From an uncultured SAR86 cluster bacterium (GTDB lineage Bacteria; Pseudomonadota; Gammaproteobacteria; Magnimaribacterales; Magnimaribacteraceae), in the NCBI GenBank assembly GCA_902628375.1, contig CACOMS010000007.1:1-52840 (forward strand): a DNA stretch of 52,840 bases, read 5' to 3'. Positions 27,741-36,392 of the stretch are shown piece after piece. The stretch's first letter is position 1. The number at the start of each line of letters is the position of its first letter. The notes below the pieces were generated by a model. It was given only the letters and a program-made list of their open reading frames with translations. It was not told the origin of the DNA and ran no database searches. A program made the translations under genes and the position numbers.

Positions 27741-28139
27741 ATGTTTTTCAGGGCACTGGTTACAAGCGGATTCTTAGCTCTACTTTTTTGGGGGATCTTG
27801 AACTATTTTAGAGAGAATAATGTTCTAGATTACACCTCCCTTATAAATACAAATTACCTAATTTTATTTCTTTGGTTTATGGGCTTTCTTTCAACTGTTG
27901 CTTTTGTGTACGGAAGAAGGTTAAGGAAAATTTTTGGAACTGAGACAGGAAAAATAAAATGGTTTGACCCTAGCAAGGGGTATGGTTTTTTAATAAGAGA
28001 CAAAGGAGGTGATCTTTTTGTTCATCTTAGATCTGTTAATCCAAATGATAGAAGGAAACTAAAAGAGAATACAAGAGTAAGATTTGTAGTAGAAGATACA
28101 GAAAAAGGACCACAAGCAGATAAAATAAAAATTATCTAA
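27741..28139 (+). CDS. Membrane-anchored cold-shock-domain protein
   Basis: 132 residues in two parts. The N-terminal half has two hydrophobic segments (about 5-22 and 40-62), the second followed by the basic stretch GRRLRKIFG. The C-terminal part (about 70-132) is a complete cold-shock domain, with GKIKWFDPSKGYGFL containing RNP1 and DLFVHLRSV containing RNP2, ending in the usual beta strand GPQADKIKII. Cold-shock domains bind single-stranded RNA or DNA. The orientation predicts that the domain faces the cytoplasm, tethered to the inner membrane. I do not know a named family with this order; DUF1294 proteins carry the cold-shock domain at the other end. It converges on the HupE-like gene with a 4-base overlap. 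Confidence 0.88.
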   Translation: MFFRALVTSGFLALLFWGILNYFRENNVLDYTSLINTNYLILFLWFMGFLSTVAFVYGRRLRKIFGTETGKIKWFDPSKGYGFLIRDKGGDLFVHLRSVNPNDRRKLKENTRVRFVVEDTEKGPQADKIKII

Positions 28140-29323
28140 AAGCTCCTTTGTATGAACCAAAAAATACCTACACTCACTAAGCTTATTGCTATCAAAGATT
28201 CAATAATGTTTTTACTTAATAAATTAAGACTCTTATTAAGATACAAAAGAAAAAGAAAAATTAAAGCTGCAATTATCTGACCAAATTCAACGCCTAAATT
28301 AAATCCTATCAAAGCTAAATAGAGTACATTGTCTGGTAAGCCTACTTCGGATAAGTACCCTCCAAAACCAAATCCATGGACCAGTCCAAATAAAGAAGTT
28401 ATGAGAAGTGAAAAAGATAAGCTTTTTGAGTTCTTAGATAAAGCTAAATAACTAAAACTAAAAATCATTAATCCAAAGTAACCATAAATTAAATAACTAC
28501 CATTTATATAATAAAAACAAAGCAGAAATAAAGCCCAGAAAATTAACATAAAAAACAGGTATTGATTAAAGATCTTCTTATTCTTTGAAAGATACTCTAT
28601 GCCTAAGATAAATATAGAAAATCCTATTGTGGCTTCAACAAAGCTTGATGCAGGTGAAATTAACCCTAGAACTGCTAAACAAAATGACAAAGTATGACCT
28701 AAAGTAAAGCCTGTTATAGCTATTAAAATATTCTTAAATCTATGACTAATAAGTAAAAGGCCAAGCAAAAATGCCAAATGATCAAACCCAGTAGATATAT
28801 GGTCTAGACCAAGGCTAAAATACGAAAGAAATGAAGAAAGTAGGCTTTTTTCGGGAATATCAGAGCTTTTTAAACTAACTTCCAAGACTCTATCAGAGTT
28901 TAAGAATATTTTTTCAGGAAAAGATTTACCGTCTATCTTGATCTTGGCAATATGACTATGTGTAGTATCAAGATCAAAAAATGCATCATTATTAATATGG
29001 AAACTATTTTCATCTAGCAATAAGCACTCTTGATTAATTGAAAACTTATACAAACCTTCTCTATAAGTTAACTTTGTTACAGAATCATCGATATTACAGT
29101 TAGAAAAGTAAATTGAATTGATGAGATAATTTTCTAAAGAAGAAAAATCATCTAAATTTAAATTTATTAAAACTGATTCCCTTACACTGAGAGTTGATTG
29201 AACTTTTATAACTTCATCTGTTATTTCAATATTCCAATTAGAATAAGATTCACTCCTCTGATGTGAACTTATAAATAAAGGAAGAAATAGAAAAAAGACT
29301 ACAAGCCTTTTGAGAGACTTCAT
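28136..29323 (-). CDS. HupE/UreJ family membrane protein with large extracytoplasmic domain
   Basis: 395 residues. A signal peptide (about 1-19) is followed by an extracytoplasmic domain (to about 165) that I do not recognise. Then come about seven membrane helices with the HupE/UreJ_2 pattern: LGLDHISTGFDHLAFLLGLL, GFTLGHTLSFCLA and LFGLVHGFGFGGYL. Family members near hydrogenase or urease genes are thought to move nickel or cobalt. No hydrogenase, urease or other nickel-enzyme gene is in this window, so substrate and function are open. The conserved histidines are all in or near membrane segments. It begins immediately after the stop of the parvulin-like gene, suggesting a functional pair. 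Confidence 0.85.
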   Translation of the reverse strand: MKSLKRLVVFFLFLPLFISSHQRSESYSNWNIEITDEVIKVQSTLSVRESVLINLNLDDFSSLENYLINSIYFSNCNIDDSVTKLTYREGLYKFSINQECLLLDENSFHINNDAFFDLDTTHSHIAKIKIDGKSFPEKIFLNSDRVLEVSLKSSDIPEKSLLSSFLSYFSLGLDHISTGFDHLAFLLGLLLISHRFKNILIAITGFTLGHTLSFCLAVLGLISPASSFVEATIGFSIFILGIEYLSKNKKIFNQYLFFMLIFWALFLLCFYYINGSYLIYGYFGLMIFSFSYLALSKNSKSLSFSLLITSLFGLVHGFGFGGYLSEVGLPDNVLYLALIGFNLGVEFGQIIAALIFLFLLYLNKSLNLLSKNIIESLIAISLVSVGIFWFIQRSF

Positions 29324-30172
29324 TTATAGTTCCTTAATCCTTTTTATTTCATACCATCCTTTTAAGTCTTCAAGATATTCTCTAAGAGAATTATCATCTC
29401 TTCTTCTCTGATACTCCTTAAGTATTTTTGGTTGAATTGAATCAAATTCTTCAGGCTCTGATAATTCTTTATCAAATAAATAAATTATCTTGTGCCCTCC
29501 TGCAACTTCCATTGGAACAGAAAACTCTCCCGGCTCTAGTCTTCTAGCTAAATTCATCAGGGTTGGACCAATATATTCTCTAACTTTAGATAAATTCATC
29601 ATTGAATTTGGAATGGTTAAGGCAGATTGATCAGCCATCTTAGAAACTTCATCATATGAGGCTCCTTCTTTTAAATATTCAAAAGCTTCTTCGGATCTCT
29701 CTTTAGAATCTCCGCTTGAATTAGAAAAATAAATTTGCTGAAGTCTTAATCTTGAAGCAGAAGAGAAGAAGCCGATATTTTGCTCATAAAATTTTCTTAA
29801 TGTTTCTTCTTCAACAGATTCTAAATAGTTTTCTGAAATAATTAACTTAATCATTTGTTGAATTATTGACCCCCTAACTATCTGATTATTCTCAAACAAG
29901 CCTAACTCTTTAGCTCTAATGATTAATAATTCTTCTTCGATCATTCTCTCTAGAACATAATTTTTATCTCTTTCTGTAATCGGGTTTTTTTTATCTTTTG
30001 CTAGCCCTTCAAGCTGTGAATAATACTTTTCTTTACTTATTTGAACTCCTCCAACATTAGCAACCCAATCATCTTCGATAAGGTTAGATTCTTGAACAAT
30101 AGAATTTGCTGCTAAAAAAACGCCTATAAATAATCCAAAAATAAGTAAGCTGTTCTGAAGTCTTTCGTTCAT
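29324..30172 (-). CDS. Parvulin-like peptidyl-prolyl isomerase/chaperone
   Basis: 282 residues. One N-terminal hydrophobic segment (about 7-25) is a signal anchor or uncleaved signal, placing the rest in the periplasm. A SurA/PpiD-like helical region (about 35-130) precedes a parvulin-type domain (about 135-240) and a helical tail. The domain is diverged: where active parvulins have histidine in RHIL/SHIL, this one reads LRLQQIYFS, with Gln in the histidine position. The second family histidine may be the one in AGGHKIIYL. It may therefore be a chaperone rather than an efficient isomerase (inference). It overlaps the elaA-like gene by 4 bases and abuts the HupE-like gene. Confidence 0.8.
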   Translation of the reverse strand: MNERLQNSLLIFGLFIGVFLAANSIVQESNLIEDDWVANVGGVQISKEKYYSQLEGLAKDKKNPITERDKNYVLERMIEEELLIIRAKELGLFENNQIVRGSIIQQMIKLIISENYLESVEEETLRKFYEQNIGFFSSASRLRLQQIYFSNSSGDSKERSEEAFEYLKEGASYDEVSKMADQSALTIPNSMMNLSKVREYIGPTLMNLARRLEPGEFSVPMEVAGGHKIIYLFDKELSEPEEFDSIQPKILKEYQRRRDDNSLREYLEDLKGWYEIKRIKEL

Positions 30173-30633
30173 TTAGACACCATTTCAATATGCAATATCC
30201 CATCTTCATCATAAGGGTCGCCTAGTCTCTTAAAACCAAGGTTTTCATAATAGTCTTGGAGGTGAATCTGAGCAGATATCTTAATTGGTTTATTGGGAAA
30301 TAATTGGTAACACTTCTCTTTACCTTTATTTATTATTACTTTCCCAAGCCCTGCCCCTCTAAAGTTTTCAGTAATAATAATCCTACCTAGGCTAGGTTCA
30401 GGATATGAAGTTCCTGGCTTCAAAAGCCTCAAGTAACCTATTAAATTTCCTTGATTCTTTACCGAGAGATGTAAGGCTTCTTGGTCCTTTCCATCAGCAT
30501 CTTGATACCAGCATTCTTGCTCTACTATAAAGATATTCTGCCTAAGACATAAAATCTCATAAACTTCCTCGTTAGATAGATCTGAAAAACTTGACCATTC
30601 ATAATCTAAAGATTCGTGTAAGCTATTTGTCAT
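30169..30633 (-). CDS. GNAT acetyltransferase, ElaA type
   Basis: 154 residues from the ATG at 30633, which overlaps the upstream reductase stop by 4 bases; an in-frame TTG at 30639 is less likely. The ElaA family pattern is clear: LRQNIFIVEQECWYQDADGK near the N-terminus, the acetyl-CoA-binding LGRIIITENFRGAGLGKVI, ISAQIHLQDYYENLGF, and the ending YDEDGILHIEM. ElaA proteins are GNAT enzymes whose substrate is not established. Its place in a tight four-gene run with a reductase, a periplasmic folding factor and a membrane protein gives no clear hint of substrate. Confidence 0.88.
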   Translation of the reverse strand: MTNSLHESLDYEWSSFSDLSNEEVYEILCLRQNIFIVEQECWYQDADGKDQEALHLSVKNQGNLIGYLRLLKPGTSYPEPSLGRIIITENFRGAGLGKVIINKGKEKCYQLFPNKPIKISAQIHLQDYYENLGFKRLGDPYDEDGILHIEMVSK

Positions 30634-31667
30634 GGACAAGGATTAGGGCATTGATAATGAATTTCTTCTATAGCCTTAAAATCTTCTTCACTTAAATTAA
30701 CTTCAAAACTGTCTATAGCTAACTTTAATTGGTCCATAGTAGTTGCCCCTATGATATTAGAGGTTACAAAATCTCTGGAATTAACGAAAGCATTTGCAAA
30801 TACAGCAGGATCCATTCCTATTTTCTTAGCATACTCTACATATTGAATAATTGCTTTTTCTGCATGAGGAGTCTCGTATCTCTGACCTCTTTCAAATAGA
30901 GTTGTTCTTGCTCCTTCAGGTCTAGCTCCATTTATATACTTTCCAGTTAAGTAACCCTGAGCAAGCGGCGAATAAGCTAAAAGGCCAACAGAAGACCTAT
31001 GATAAAACTCTGACATTCCGCTTTCATAAGACCTGTTTAAAAGGTTATAAGCATTTTGCACAGAAACTACCATAGGAAGATCCAATAATTCTGCTTGCTT
31101 GATAAACTCTCCTAAGCCCCATGGGGTTTCATTTGATAGTCCTATATTCCCAATTTTTCCACTCTTGCATAAATCTCCCAATACCTCCAAGGTCTCGGAT
31201 ATAGCTATGCTTTCTACATCTAAGTGTTTATAAGAGAGACCTCCTCCAAAAAGGTTAATTGGTCTATCTGGCCAATGTAATTGATAAAGGTCAATATAAT
31301 CAGTTTGCAGTCTTTTTAAACTCGCATTTACTGCCATCTCAATATTTTTTCTATCTAACCTAGTGTCGCCTCCCCTGAACCAACTCATATTGCTCCTGCC
31401 AGCAACTTTCGTAGCTAATATAATCTTGTCTCTATTTCCTGTTTTCGCAAACCATGTTCCTATAATTTCTTCTGTTCTTCCTTGAGTTTCTGCCATAGGA
31501 GGTATTGAATATAACTCAGCGGTATCGAAGAAATTTATTCCTCTTTCAAAAGCATAATCCATTTGCTCATGACCTTCTTCTTCTGTGTTTTGCTGACCCC
31601 ATGTCATCGTTCCTAAGCAAATAAGACTCACATCTATATCTGTATTTCCTAATTTTCTATATTCCAT
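30630..31667 (-). CDS. Aldo/keto reductase, Tas type
   Basis: An NADPH-dependent TIM-barrel reductase of 345 residues, the length of E. coli Tas. The catalytic tetrad is visible: Asp48 and Tyr53 in FFDTAELYS, Lys87 in ILATKVAG, and His131 in LYQLHWPDR. The cofactor-binding C-terminal segment reads SNIIGATTMDQLKLAI. The physiological substrate of Tas is not known. It is the first gene of a four-gene minus-strand run (reductase, ElaA-type acetyltransferase, parvulin-like protein, HupE-like protein) joined by 4-base overlaps or no gap. It is divergent from gpx by 62 bases. Confidence 0.92.
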   Translation of the reverse strand: MEYRKLGNTDIDVSLICLGTMTWGQQNTEEEGHEQMDYAFERGINFFDTAELYSIPPMAETQGRTEEIIGTWFAKTGNRDKIILATKVAGRSNMSWFRGGDTRLDRKNIEMAVNASLKRLQTDYIDLYQLHWPDRPINLFGGGLSYKHLDVESIAISETLEVLGDLCKSGKIGNIGLSNETPWGLGEFIKQAELLDLPMVVSVQNAYNLLNRSYESGMSEFYHRSSVGLLAYSPLAQGYLTGKYINGARPEGARTTLFERGQRYETPHAEKAIIQYVEYAKKIGMDPAVFANAFVNSRDFVTSNIIGATTMDQLKLAIDSFEVNLSEEDFKAIEEIHYQCPNPCP

Positions 31668-31729
31668 TAATAATCCCTAATTCAAAAAAAGAAACTATAA
31701 TAATCAAACTTTAAGGAGAAACAAATCAA

Positions 31730-32215
31730 ATGGAAGAATCTATTTTTAATTTTACTTGTAAAGATGTTCATGGATATGAAAAAAAATTATCTGATCTTGA
31801 AGGAAAAGTAACTCTAGTTGTAAATACAGCCAGTAAGTGTGGTTTTACTCCTCAATACAAAGGCCTAGAAGATCTTTACCAAAAATATAAAGATCAAGGT
31901 CTAGAAATTCTTGGATTTCCTTGCAATCAATTTGGAAATCAGGAACCTGGGGCCGATAGTGAGATTGAAGAATTTTGTACTCTTAACTATGGGGTAAGCT
32001 TCCCAATTTTCTCTAAAGTAGATGTTAACGGAGATTCTGCAGATCCTCTTTTTAAGTTCTTAACTTCTAATAAAAAAGGATTACTAGGCTCAAGCCAGAT
32101 TAAGTGGAACTTCACAAAATTCTTAGTTGATAAGAAAGGAAAACCTGTAAAAAGGTTTTCTCCGACTACTACTCCTGAAAAACTTGCTGAAGATATAGAA
32201 AAGATATTAGTTTAA
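31730..32215 (+). CDS. Glutathione peroxidase family protein (cysteine type)
   Basis: 161 residues. The peroxidatic residue is cysteine (Cys37, in NTASKCGFTPQY), not selenocysteine. The second family motif is LGFPCNQFGNQEPG with the catalytic Gln and a resolving-type cysteine, and the Trp/Asn motif is IKWNFTKFLVDKKG. Many bacterial enzymes of this form use thioredoxin rather than glutathione. It removes hydrogen peroxide or lipid peroxides in the cytoplasm. AAGGAG at 31713-31718 precedes the ATG with an 11-base spacer, and a TATAAT at 31696-31701 is a likely -10 without a clear -35. It ends 2 bases from the convergent rimI stop. Confidence 0.95.
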   Translation: MEESIFNFTCKDVHGYEKKLSDLEGKVTLVVNTASKCGFTPQYKGLEDLYQKYKDQGLEILGFPCNQFGNQEPGADSEIEEFCTLNYGVSFPIFSKVDVNGDSADPLFKFLTSNKKGLLGSSQIKWNFTKFLVDKKGKPVKRFSPTTTPEKLAEDIEKILV

Positions 32216-32217
32216 AA

Positions 32218-32691
32218 CTAAATTAACATCCATTTCCTTTTAACTGTTTTTGAAAAAAGAAGAGCATCTTCTTTTTCATAATTTGGAGAAGATCGATAAT
32301 ATTCTTTCCGCAAACCTACTTGTTTAAAATTATTATTCTTGTAAAGGTTTATAGCATTTGTATTTGATTTCCTTACTTCCAAAACTACCTTCTTACACCC
32401 CATGGCCTTAGCAGCAAGCTCTAGTTTATCCAGTAGACTTGTTCCTAGGCCTCTTTTTCTAAATCTAGAAGCAACTCCTATATTAAGTAAATGAGCTTCA
32501 TCTAAAGAAAAAGATGTAATTGAAAATCCAGAAAATTTCCCCTGATATTCTTGGATAAGGCAGTAGTAATCCTTTTTTAAACAATCTAGGAAGTTTTTTT
32601 CTGACCATGGGACGGGATTGGAAGCTCTCTCAATTTCTAGGACCGCCTTAAGGTCATCTTCTTCCATATATCTATAAACTACTTTTGACAT
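32218..32691 (-). CDS. rimI: Ribosomal protein S18-alanine N-acetyltransferase RimI
   Basis: A small GNAT enzyme that acetylates the N-terminal alanine of ribosomal protein S18. I place the start at 32691 (157 residues, MSKVVYRYMEEDDLKAVL), where the ATG shares a base with the upstream stop (TAATG); an ATG at 32715 would add eight residues not seen in the family. Visible features are IERASNPVPWSEKNF near the start, the acetyl-CoA loop VASRFRKRGLGTSLL, and EVRKSNTNAINLYKNNNFKQVG, all typical of RimI. Placement after a holD-like gene is the E. coli arrangement. Confidence 0.93.
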   Translation of the reverse strand: MSKVVYRYMEEDDLKAVLEIERASNPVPWSEKNFLDCLKKDYYCLIQEYQGKFSGFSITSFSLDEAHLLNIGVASRFRKRGLGTSLLDKLELAAKAMGCKKVVLEVRKSNTNAINLYKNNNFKQVGLRKEYYRSSPNYEKEDALLFSKTVKRKWMLI

Positions 32692-33092
32692 TAATCTTGA
32701 ATAATATCCTGCCATATATCTTTCTTGATTGACCCAACTTCTAAAATTTCTGAAATAGAACTAAACAAGTGATATTTCTTAAATTTTTCCATATTGTCTT
32801 GGGTTAGTACTTCACTTCCAAACACTATCAAAGTTATATCTTTATACTCTTTGTTGCTGTTTATTCTAATCTCTTCGATTATGCCCCCTCCTCCTAAAGC
32901 CATACTAAGTTGTTTAAGAAAAACTTCTTCTTCTTTATCTCTCTCAATAGGATTTTTGCTGACGTAAATTTTTTTACTGATCAAAAGCAAAGATAAAGCT
33001 TCATTTTTGCTTGAAGGTATATCACTATTATTCTTCTCTCTCCAAAAAGTATAACCAAGGGATTTTAATTTTTCTAAAGGCTCTAGACTCAT
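32691..33092 (-). CDS. holD: Probable DNA polymerase III psi subunit
   Basis: 133 residues. Identification rests on weak similarity and strong context. The N-terminus (LEKLKSLGYTFWREK) resembles the psi segment that binds the clamp loader, the middle has a short LSLLLISKKI strand, and the C-terminal half has VFGSEVL and a final helix with IWQDI. Length and order match E. coli HolD (137 residues), and it is translationally coupled to rimI as in E. coli. Psi sequences diverge so fast that family searches often miss them. A chi gene (24504-24938) elsewhere in the window supports the presence of a chi-psi pair. Confidence 0.6.
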   Translation of the reverse strand: MSLEPLEKLKSLGYTFWREKNNSDIPSSKNEALSLLLISKKIYVSKNPIERDKEEEVFLKQLSMALGGGGIIEEIRINSNKEYKDITLIVFGSEVLTQDNMEKFKKYHLFSSISEILEVGSIKKDIWQDIIQD

Positions 33093-33113
33093 AATAAACT
33101 GAATTTTTATAAT
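33084..33113 (+). promoter_or_regulatory. Candidate promoter for the leuA leader transcript
   Basis: TAGACT (33084-33089) and a perfect TATAAT (33108-33113) are 18 bases apart, overlapping the start of holD on the other strand. The predicted start is near 33120, leaving a leader of about 158 bases before leuA. A second candidate, TTGACC (33131-33136) with TATGCT (33154-33159) at 17 bases, would start inside the leader ORF. Confidence 0.5.
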
Positions 33114-33154
33114 ATATTATCACTCATAACTTGACCCACATAGAAGGCATATAT

Positions 33155-33223
33155 ATGCTTCGTCGGATGTTTAAGGTCATAGAAAGCTTTTTTCTGCTTC
33201 GACTGATTTACCCGATCTTTTAA
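33155..33223 (+). CDS. Possible leucine leader peptide before leuA
   Basis: A 22-codon ORF with ATG at 33155 and TAA at 33221-33223, preceded by AGAAGG (33142-33147) at a 7-base spacing. It contains Phe-Phe-Leu-Leu-Arg-Leu-Ile, with leucine codons CTG, CTT and CTG at 33194-33205 and another CTT at codon 2. CTG and CGN codons are uncommon in the neighbouring genes, which prefer TTA and AGA. Its stop codon falls in the loop of a GC-rich hairpin (33211-33236). This resembles amino-acid leader peptides such as LeuL, but the leucine run is short and no strong T-tract follows the hairpin. A perfect palindrome (33147-33158) covers its start codon. Confidence 0.45.
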   Translation: MLRRMFKVIESFFLLRLIYPIF

Positions 33224-33236
33224 TAAAGATTTCGGG
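33211..33236 (+). promoter_or_regulatory. Hairpin in the leuA leader
   Basis: CCCGATCTTT pairs with AAAGA...TCGGG to give a 10-bp stem with a 2-base bulge and loop TAAT. It lies at the end of the putative leader ORF and 41 bases before leuA. The bases after it are T-rich but interrupted (GCCATTTCATTTACTTTT), so it is not a canonical intrinsic terminator. A TCGG at 33163-33166 could compete for CCGA in the stem, an arrangement that would allow alternative folds. Confidence 0.5.
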
Positions 33237-33274
33237 GCCATTTCATTTACTTTTAATTTCCAAACTTTCAATAG

Positions 33275-34945
<1,671 letters not shown>

Positions 34946-34976
34946 TTTTTTTCCTTTCTTATAACCTATATCTTAT

Positions 34977-36392
34977 ATGGGGGAAAACGGAACTGCAGTA
35001 AGCAGAAATAAAATTTTAGCATATGGAGGGCTAGCTACTCCTCTTGCCATGATTGGCTACCCTATCGCTATCTGGCTTATACCTTTTTACTCAGAAGTCA
35101 CAAAATTTGAACTTGCTCTACTAGCTGACCTTCTGCTTTTAGCAAGATTTACTGATGTAATTACTGACCCACTTCTGGGTCAATTAGGAGATTCAACCAA
35201 AACAAGAATAGGAAGGCGAAAACCATGGATAGCTTTGGGCGTTCCATTGATGATGTATGCAATCTACAGACTATTTATGCCAGGAGATGACGTTACAGTT
35301 AGTTATTTTCTTATCTGGATAATGCTTATGTATCTAGGTTCTACTGCAATAGGCATACCTTATGGAGCATGGGGGGCAGAGATATCCCCTGATTATCACC
35401 AAAGATCAAGAATAGTCAGCGGAAGAGAAGGATGGACCCTAATTGGATTGTTAATTTCAGCATTAATTCCGTTAGCAATAGAAGTATCAGGAAATGGCAT
35501 AGGCATGAGAGAGTCTATATCAAGGATGTTGTCAGCCATATTCCTGTTTGAAGATTTTGAAACATCTGGAAAGATGAGAGATATTCTTGCTTATATGGGG
35601 CTTGGAATTATCTTACTCTTACCTATTTTTGCTGCTTGGGCCCTTTGGAAAGTCCCCGATCCTATGCCAGAGGTTCAAAAGAAGATTCCTTTAAAAGAAG
35701 GCTTGAGATATGCAGCAGAAAACCCACTCTTAGTTAGAATACTTTTAATTATCTTCTTAGTTATAGCTGGAGAATCTTTTAGAAACACCCTTTCATTATG
35801 GTTTGTAAGAGATGTTATAGGTATAGAAACTGTGGGAGCATCTTATGCTAGATATTTTATAGCAGGATTAATTGGTATACCTTTTTGGCTTTGGCTAGGT
35901 AAGACCATAAGCAAACATAAAGCCTTTTGTATAACCCTTGTAGGAACTGGGACAGTAAGTTTCTTATGTTTTTTCCTAGAACAAGGAGATTATGCTCAAT
36001 TTCATGCTCTATTCTTGCTTAAAGGATTTTGTTTTGGAGGGCTTCAATTCCTACCTGCTTCTATGTTAGCTGATGTAGTAGATCTAGATTCTTTAAAAAC
36101 AGGAGGTAGGAGAGCAGGAACATTCTTTGCTCTTAACGGAATGATCGCAAAGGTATCTGCGATGCTAGCAGTTTGGGCAGCGGCTAGATTAGTTGATGCC
36201 TTTGGCTTTATTCCTGGAATAGAAAATACTGATGATGCTATGCTTGCCTTAAGGGTATTTTATTGTATTGGCTGTGCTGCTTTCTTTGTTCCCGCTTTAT
36301 TTCTAACTTGGTTCTATCCATTGACACCAAAAAAGCATGAAGAATTAAGAAAAGAACTAGAAGAGAAAACTCAAAGAGAATTAAGTTCCTAA
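34977..36392 (+). CDS. GPH-family (MelB-like) MFS symporter
   Basis: 471 residues with about 12 membrane segments. The glycoside-pentoside-hexuronide:cation symporter family is indicated by RFTDVITDPLLGQLGD (about 57-72), where MelB binds its coupling ion, followed by TKTRIGRRKPWI. The second half has GLQFLPASMLADVVDLD and GGRRAGTFFALNG, also typical. Substrate cannot be told; marine members without sugar-enzyme neighbours are hard to assign. It starts 31 bases after leuA, without a clear ribosome binding site. It runs 12 bases into the end of tilS on the other strand. Confidence 0.9.
   Translation: MGENGTAVSRNKILAYGGLATPLAMIGYPIAIWLIPFYSEVTKFELALLADLLLLARFTDVITDPLLGQLGDSTKTRIGRRKPWIALGVPLMMYAIYRLFMPGDDVTVSYFLIWIMLMYLGSTAIGIPYGAWGAEISPDYHQRSRIVSGREGWTLIGLLISALIPLAIEVSGNGIGMRESISRMLSAIFLFEDFETSGKMRDILAYMGLGIILLLPIFAAWALWKVPDPMPEVQKKIPLKEGLRYAAENPLLVRILLIIFLVIAGESFRNTLSLWFVRDVIGIETVGASYARYFIAGLIGIPFWLWLGKTISKHKAFCITLVGTGTVSFLCFFLEQGDYAQFHALFLLKGFCFGGLQFLPASMLADVVDLDSLKTGGRRAGTFFALNGMIAKVSAMLAVWAAARLVDAFGFIPGIENTDDAMLALRVFYCIGCAAFFVPALFLTWFYPLTPKKHEELRKELEEKTQRELSS

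Noticed and set aside
28136-29323. A hydrogenase or urease accessory locus suggested by the HupE/UreJ protein
   Set aside because: No hydrogenase, urease or maturation gene is present; neighbours are a parvulin-like protein, an acetyltransferase and a reductase.
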